Below are positions 58,570 through 64,000 of a stretch of 64,000 nt of DNA, in pieces. The position numbers and the translations under genes were made by a program. Every line of letters begins with the position of its first letter. Positions within the stretch are counted from its first letter, which is position 1. A model generated the notes under the pieces. The model searched no databases. It had not been told where the DNA came from and was given only the letters and a program-made list of their open reading frames with translations. Source of the DNA: Rusavskia elegans (lineage: Eukaryota > Ascomycota > Lecanoromycetes > Teloschistales > Teloschistaceae); assembly GCA_011316305.1 (NCBI GenBank), contig SAUG01000021.1:186001-250000 (forward strand), written 5' to 3'.

Positions 58570-58712
58570 AATATATTCTGATTAGTTAATACGGATAATC
58601 TATACTATATTAGATAATAGTATTATTTAGTAATAATAGTAATATATTCTTGTATTTTCCATGGTATTTTTTAGTAATAGTATAATACTTCCCGATTACG
58701 GTCTTTAATTAA
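58570..58712. repeat. Right terminal inverted repeat
   Basis: Right arm of the same element, ending TTAATTAA. It keeps some CA/TG (for example ccatgg near 58659) that the left arm has lost. Confidence 0.75.
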
Positions 58713-58940
58713 ATATCAACGATTCCGATTCCGATTTTATTATTTTACCGACGTCGTTTTGAACGAAAACAGCTATAAATATTTGAAATCGATATAAATC
58801 CGTCTAAATCTGCTAAATCTACTAAATTTAGAAAAAAATCTAAAATTTAATTTAAATTAAATTTTAAATTAAAAATTTTTAAAGTTTAACTTTCGGCGTT
58901 AATATAAAATATTCGAATAGTTTATATTTTATACTAAATC

Positions 58941-59678
58941 TATATTAGCATTTTCTAGATTAAGTTTTTCGAATTAAATCGATTAATTTATTAGAATAAA
59001 CTTTCGTCTACTAGAATACGTAGAATCTAGCGATCTATAGATTTGGATTTTTTAAATTATATTAAATTTTATATTTACAAAAATCGATTTTATAGCTATA
59101 AATATTTATAGAATAGTTCGTAGAATTTACGACTATAAATAGACTGGCTACTTCGAATCGGATTTCCGTCGGTATTTCGGAAATCTAATTTAAATTTTAA
59201 CGAATCGGTTCGATCCGATTTGTTAAACGGTTCGAATCGGTTTCTAATATTAAAATCGAAAATTAAATCGAATTATAAAATAGAAACCGACAAAAATTCG
59301 ATTCGATTTATTAAATTTTCTATATATAATATAATAATATAATTTATTAACTAATTTTATATAAAAATAATATATTTAAATAATATATTTAATTTTACCT
59401 CGATTTTACTAGCCAGCGTAGTTAATTAACTAGAAATATATTAAATAAATAGATATAGTTTTTATTATAAAATTATATTTTTATATTAGAATTTAGCGGG
59501 TTTAACGATTTTAGCGGATCGAATCGGATTAGCCAATTTAAATTCGAAATCCGATCCGACGGTCAGTCTAACTATAAACAAACTGTAAATAAATCGTCAA
59601 ATCGATTTAAAAATTTACGATTTTATCGGATTTACCAGCTTGAAATATTTGAATCCGAAAAAGAAAATCGCTGATATA
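58941..59678. mobile_element. Second foldback candidate with similar termini
   Basis: Begins tatattagcattttcta (one C-to-T from the ends of the 54953 element) and ends gctgatata. Inner segments near 59130-59240 and 59500-59590 are inverted copies containing atccgatt/aatcggat words. The interior differs from the other element, so this may be a relative or a composite. Confidence 0.45.
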
Positions 59679-59999
59679 AATTTCGTTAATCACGGTTTAT
59701 TAATCCCGCGAAATTTAATATCTAATTAGATTTGACGTTCAATTTTATTCTTTTATTTACAAAGAAACTTTCTATCTATATAGAGAAATCAAGCTATTAT
59801 TATTATTATAATAAATCGATTTATAACAGTTTTTAATAGTAAATATAATATATATCGTCGATATCAAAATAGCTATATTTAAACAAACAAAAGTACTATT
59901 GAATTTCGACTACAGATATATAAATTATAGGGCTAGACTAAGTAATAAATCTTTAGTAATATAGCGTAGAATAGTAGTTCTAAACTGGATGATATATCA

Positions 60000-62104
60000 G
60001 ATTACCTGCTTAGAGAGATAAACTCTTTAAGAATTGATCGGTAAAACGCTCGTGCAGAGTGGTATTCTCCTACCGCGAAGATAGATTTGAAAGAATTGTA
60101 ACGACCGCTTGAGGCAAGTATCACAATCAGAGCGTCAACCGAATGTATGAGTCGAGTTTGCATACTCCATGGTCCTTGACTCAGGGGACGTTTGCAGCTG
60201 GACAGCAGAGTCCGCAATTTCGCCCATGCTTGCCCACAGTGGATTCCCGACGAATCCAAGTCACTAGTGGCAGGCTATTCGTAAAGTCAGTCATGAGATC
60301 GATTTCACGGGCTACGAGGCTGGTCGATGTCCGCAGCAGCTGCGGTTGGTTCCAAGGAATCCCACAAAGCGAAAGAAAATGAATGAGGGAGCGACACATA
60401 CAGTCCATCACTCTCTCGGAACCCAGTCGCCGAAAAACAAGAGTTTTCGGATGATCTTCCCCAGAAGCCAAATACCCGTCAAAAAAGCCACGACCAATGG
60501 CGGAGCCAGGAATGTCTGGAGGGTGATCCAAGGTCGAATGGAAGTGGGAAAGAGATCAGTCGATGGATACATGTTGGGAGGTGCGATATGGTTTTTGCGC
60601 TGGGCCATTTGCAACCTTTGCCGTTTGGACAGCCCCTTTTTAAACCACCCACGACTCTCAGTGCCGCTTTTGGCTTGCATGGGAAGTACATGATGCTCGC
60701 CGCACATTTTGCCTGGTAAAGCTGAAACATGCAAGGCAACGAGATTTTGTATGGTTTTGGATGTGATCTCGTGGAATTGAGATAGCCAACCAATCATGAT
60801 GATCATGCATTATCCGCCGCGTGCGGAGCCAACGATTTCCACGGAGTGCTGGGAAGGATTTCCTTTTTTGCTTACCACGCAGTAAAATGGAGGCTCAGCA
60901 CTGCGGAGCGCGTACAGCTGCATGCATTTTGCATGATGTTGGTGCTTGGGTGTAGTCTCCGGCCAAGGCTGCAGCTAAGGATTCTCCTATGCATCAGGCG
61001 GACTACACTTTTGAGAAACAGGATTACCTGGATAAGAGTTTGCCTGATCAAACATTCTCAGCCGCGTTCATATTCTTTACAAAGTCTTGGTCGACTGATA
61101 TCCGCTTTGGCCTGGTCATGTCAGCAGCCTGATAGACCCGGCCCCTGGGTGTCATATGATGGATACTGCTTTGAATTGCTATGTCAGTAAACATCTTGCT
61201 GTGTAAAGATACGCACCAGGAAAACGAAGATGAGTGTCAGCATCATAACTACATGGGTCTCGATTGGTGCGAGTATTGAACAGGAAGGTTTCGAATTCCT
61301 ATGCAGTAAGATATTGTCTTGCATGTTTGCGTATGTATGTGGGTAAGAAGTCGTGCAGCTGTCGATACACCATCCACGTAGTGTCGGAGACACGAGTCAT
61401 GCACTCCGGCAGCTTGATTCTCCCCAACAGAGTATTATCCGTCGACAAATGCTTATCATGTCAGGCAAAGTGGAGGAAATGCTTAGTGGCAGGGCAGCAT
61501 TGTATGCTCGTCCCGGGCAACTTTTTATGCGAGGCGAAGAAACGCGTGCACAGCTGCTTGCGTGTTGAGACCATTACTGGCTCTCGCAACTCACGGACGA
61601 CACCTGAACAGGATAGGCGTCAGATATTGCGTCCAGGCAGTGTCACCCACCTCCTTAGCTGGGAAACTCTGCATACTTCTCAGATGATGGCAGAGTTGAT
61701 ACGCCCGCTCACCTCGAAGGTCACGAAGGTCGATAGGTCGGTCCTTAAGCGGACTTTATCCTCATCTCGTACTGTAGTACTCTCGAAAGCTTGGCTTGGC
61801 CCAGGGGGTGGGGTTAAGCCTCTTCGACGGTCCGAAGAGACACAACCAGCCTACCCTAACTGGCATTACATCTTCGCGATTCTATTGATCCATTGCTTGG
61901 AAGACGACCTGCGAATTGTCCAGTGATTTCTCCAAGACCCACACACGACCACGAAAGATAGAAACAATACCAGAGTCAACAAGGCTTCTTGAGCGTCACC
62001 CATTTCCTAGCTACCTTAGCCTTCTTCGATCCATAACCTTTGTCGATCGTCTCGGAACTGTGAGGACTGATGCCGTATGTATGTGACATCTAGAATAGGT
62101 CACG
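60000..62104. other. Normal-GC region without a convincing gene
   Basis: Composition is normal, with CA and TG frequent again, but no frame here gave a credible protein. The longest are 60408-60806 (-), with a hydrophobic stretch LVVAFLTGIWLLGKIIRKLLFF, and 61264-61926 (+), Cys-rich but otherwise unlike known proteins. Remnants of degraded genes are possible. Confidence 0.4.
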
Positions 62105-63638
62105 TTAGGCTTGCTCCAAGTCTGTGTGCACGTGAATGCCATCTTTGAAACAGTCCTGAGAAGGCTGCGCTGTAATAATGGTCTCGGTGCGCAGATCCGT
62201 GTAAGGTTTGAGATTATACACCCCATCCTCATTGACAGCGAAACCTCGCGCTTTCAGGTGTCTGTAGGGTCCGTCCGAGTCGTTTGACTTGCCCTTGTTG
62301 ACATCTTTCCCTCGGGAAGAGGATTGTTGAGCGAAGGTCTGATGACTACGTAGCCGCTCGAAAATCGAGCTGGACGCCGATCGTAGGAGACCTTTAGGTT
62401 GTAATATGTGTCGTAGAAAGACAGAAGTCGTTGGGACACAGGTGATCATAATGCCAACGCAGAGCTCGACAATACTGGAGCAAGTCAATCTTTCAGCGTT
62501 GCACCGAGGGTGGTACTGGGTCTGACTCACACCAAAGCTTGAATCTTTACGGCCGTATATGTTGAGTCTTGGACTTTCAGACCGACTCGGTAATATATAC
62601 TCAGCGACGAACAGATACAGGCACTGCCAGACCGTCAGCAAGCATTGTCTTCCTGACCGTGTATGCTGGAACAATCATGATATACTGACCCAATCCCAGA
62701 CATGAATACCGTCAACAGGGCGATTCTCTTTTTCCATGAGAGCTGCAATCGCATCACCCCGGATATGGGAAGTAAGAGAATATATATATCAGTCACCAGA
62801 CCCCATACAGCAAGCGTCAGAGCAAGTCTGACCCCCCCAGTGGTCCCACGTTCCTTCCCTGACTGGGCCTTCTCAAGCCAGGTCTGTCCCGACCGCGGAG
62901 TGTCGCTGATTAACACGTACATTATGAAGGCAGCGGATACTCCTGTGACGACAGCAGCACCGCCGAGGATCCCATATCTTAACCAACGAAAGGGGTAGAA
63001 GATACTCCAATATAGTATGAAGAATGTCAGCTTGATGAAAACCTTTGCCACGTTGCCCAACCAGCTCGATACATAAGACAGCTATAGATCGTGTTAGAGG
63101 AGCTCATACAGTTGAGGTAGATGCTCACTTTGAGGGAATCCTCGCTAATGAAGACGGAGAGCGGTATATCCCACCAGTGCCGGCCGTATCCCCCATTCTC
63201 TACTACTGCAGATGGTTGTGAGCCCTAGGAGCAAGGAGCAATAGGACTCGAAGAAACTCACATAGGATGCAGATAACCCAATAGACCAAAGTGGTGATCT
63301 TTCGATTGTCAGATATCTTCTGACTGTATCCCAGCCATACCTACTAGTCCAATTCCGCAGGTCACTGGTCTTTCGTTAGCAAGTATGCTATGAGCCAAAG
63401 TGGCCAGCTCATTGAACGTACCGTCATCCCAAGTCCAGTGGCGATGTATTCTGATTTTTGCATAAGTTCGAACGCCCAGGAACAACAAAGTTAGGCCAAC
63501 AAAGACGGATGCCACGGTTGTGATGGTATATGAAAGTGGATTCGGCCCGTTGAAATCAGATCTGACGCCAGGGGGTGGGGACATGACGGGTATTTGGGCC
63601 AATGCGCTGGCATTTAGAAGAGCTGGGTTACTCGACAT
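62105..63638 (-). CDS. PTH11-like / fungal rhodopsin-domain integral membrane protein
   Basis: Seven exons, 63638-63422, 63364-63345, 63298-63262, 63205-63129, 63081-62690, 62623-62531 and 62474-62105, give 401 residues. The second exon is only 20 bp. All junctions keep frame and give the family order: an N-terminal helix (YTITTVASVFVGLTLLFLGVRTYAKI), HRHWTWDDVTC, a helix with VYWVICIL, GRHWWDIPLS, KLSYVSSWLGNVAKVF and ILYWSIFYPFRWLRYG, then DIYILLLPISGVMRLQLSWKKR, LLTVFMSGIGACICSSLS and IVELCVGIMITCVPT. Seven helices are expected. Relatives include surface-sensing Pth11 receptors and many of unknown ligand. It lacks a CFEM domain. The cytosolic tail is about 90 residues. Confidence 0.88.
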
Positions 63639-64000
63639 GGTGCAATGGAAGCGTCTCGAGTGTTTTCCGTGGTTGGTATTCTATCTGCGATCAATTGAAG
63701 CAGGTAGACCGGAACGTAGTCGAGATGCTTAGAAACCAAATACCTATCTGCCATATAAGTACGTGTACGCTGCAAGCACTTGGGGAAAAACCGCGGGAGT
63801 AGACTGATGCAATGTGTTGGGTAGCCTGTGCCTCAGACAGACAGTCATCCACCCCCCCAACCTACCCATGTACTCGGATCCAGGCGATAAGGCAGCCGAG
63901 AGGCTCAGTCTGACATGTCCATGTCGATCCACTGCAAGGCGTTGCCTACCTGCGTCGTTCTCGTCTCGGTGCAACTACCCCAAAGAGCAACATGTGTATG
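63639..64000. other. Upstream region at the right edge
   Basis: 362 bp that should hold the promoter of the PTH11-like gene. A minus-strand frame at 63744-63974 has no recognisable features. Confidence 0.4.

Larger units (their letters stand above)
51208..58712. mobile_element. Relic terminal-inverted-repeat DNA transposon, interrupted by an LTR element
   Basis: The left end (51208-about 51337) and the right end (about 58570-58712) are inverted copies over roughly 130-145 bp, beginning on both sides with ttaattaaaga.cg and continuing taatcgg..ag.tattatacta. Differences are mostly C/T or G/A, as expected for RIP. TTAATTAA is at both extreme ends and may include a TTAA target duplication. Without the nested LTR element the original would be about 3.5 kb. 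Long inverted repeats suggest a Mutator- or TTAA-type transposon. No transposase motif survives that I can name. Confidence 0.72.
50856..59990. other. AT-rich, RIP-mutated isochore
   Basis: About 9.1 kb with long stretches nearly devoid of CpA and TpG while CpG remains frequent, and stops in all frames. This is the footprint of repeat-induced point mutation (CpA to TpA on either strand). Both edges are sharp (near 50860 and 59990). Inside are nested dead mobile elements (separate entries). The longest ATG frames (51574-51780, 56590-56826) are chance or relic frames. Confidence 0.9.

Noticed and set aside
60408..60806. 132-residue minus-strand frame with one hydrophobic segment
   Set aside because: No family recognised, no supported exons on either side; kept only as a note in the gene-free region.
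61264..61926. 220-residue plus-strand frame with C-x2-C-x6-C-x6-C spacing like half a Zn2Cys6 cluster
   Set aside because: The second half of the cluster does not fit, the basic linker is absent, and the rest has no regulator features; probably chance.

Overview
This window is nuclear DNA of a filamentous ascomycete. The genes carry short spliceosomal introns (about 45-210 bp, GT-AG with one GC-AG), and the gene set is typical of Pezizomycotina: a WOPR regulator, a PTH11/rhodopsin-type receptor, a DUF3176-like membrane protein, serine/threonine-rich secreted proteins, and an AT-rich block with the signature of repeat-induced point mutation (RIP). A Dothideomycete, perhaps Mycosphaerellales, fits best. 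That placement is inference from protein flavour and I could not run a search. Exon structures were built by hand from splice signals and reading frame, and most multi-exon models close in frame with family-like junctions.

Layout. 1-5.9 kb: 3' end of a Nop13-like nucleolar RNA-binding protein, a small one-pass membrane protein, and the complete six-exon coatomer alpha gene. 6.5-12.6 kb: a secreted cysteine protein, a full-size ABCG transporter that is a pseudogene (two in-frame stops and one frameshift), and a divergent phytanoyl-CoA-dioxygenase-like gene. 12.9-17.3 kb: a claudin/SUR7-like four-pass membrane protein, a Cdk10-like kinase with six exons, and an unrecognised protein. 18-23.6 kb: two tandem Ser/Thr-rich secreted proteins that share a C-terminal domain and an intron at the same place. 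25-29 kb: a microbial-type PARG (TIGR02452-like) divergent from mitochondrial AsnRS. 31.5-33 kb: a WOPR master regulator behind 2.4 kb of gene-free DNA. 33.6-38.3 kb: COA6, SYS1, a small secreted protein and COG5. 40.5-50.4 kb: a C2H2 regulator, an MFS transporter with a GATA-site cluster upstream, and a DUF3176-like membrane protein.

50.86-59.99 kb is an almost gene-free AT-rich isochore, nearly lacking CpA/TpG but keeping CpG. It is a nest of dead transposons. A terminal-inverted-repeat element (51208-58712) was hit by an LTR retroelement (52626-56610, 5-bp AAAAA duplication). That element in turn carries a small foldback element (54953-55579). A second foldback candidate lies at 58941-59678. 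From 60 kb the composition returns to normal. After 2 kb without a convincing gene comes a seven-exon PTH11-like receptor (62105-63638).

Functionally the window is a mixed housekeeping neighbourhood. Golgi traffic is over-represented (coatomer alpha, SYS1, COG5), but the genes are scattered and I see no biosynthetic cluster, operon-like system or defence island. The most informative items are the decayed ABCG gene, the nested RIP-mutated transposons, and the paired secreted proteins with a conserved domain-boundary intron.
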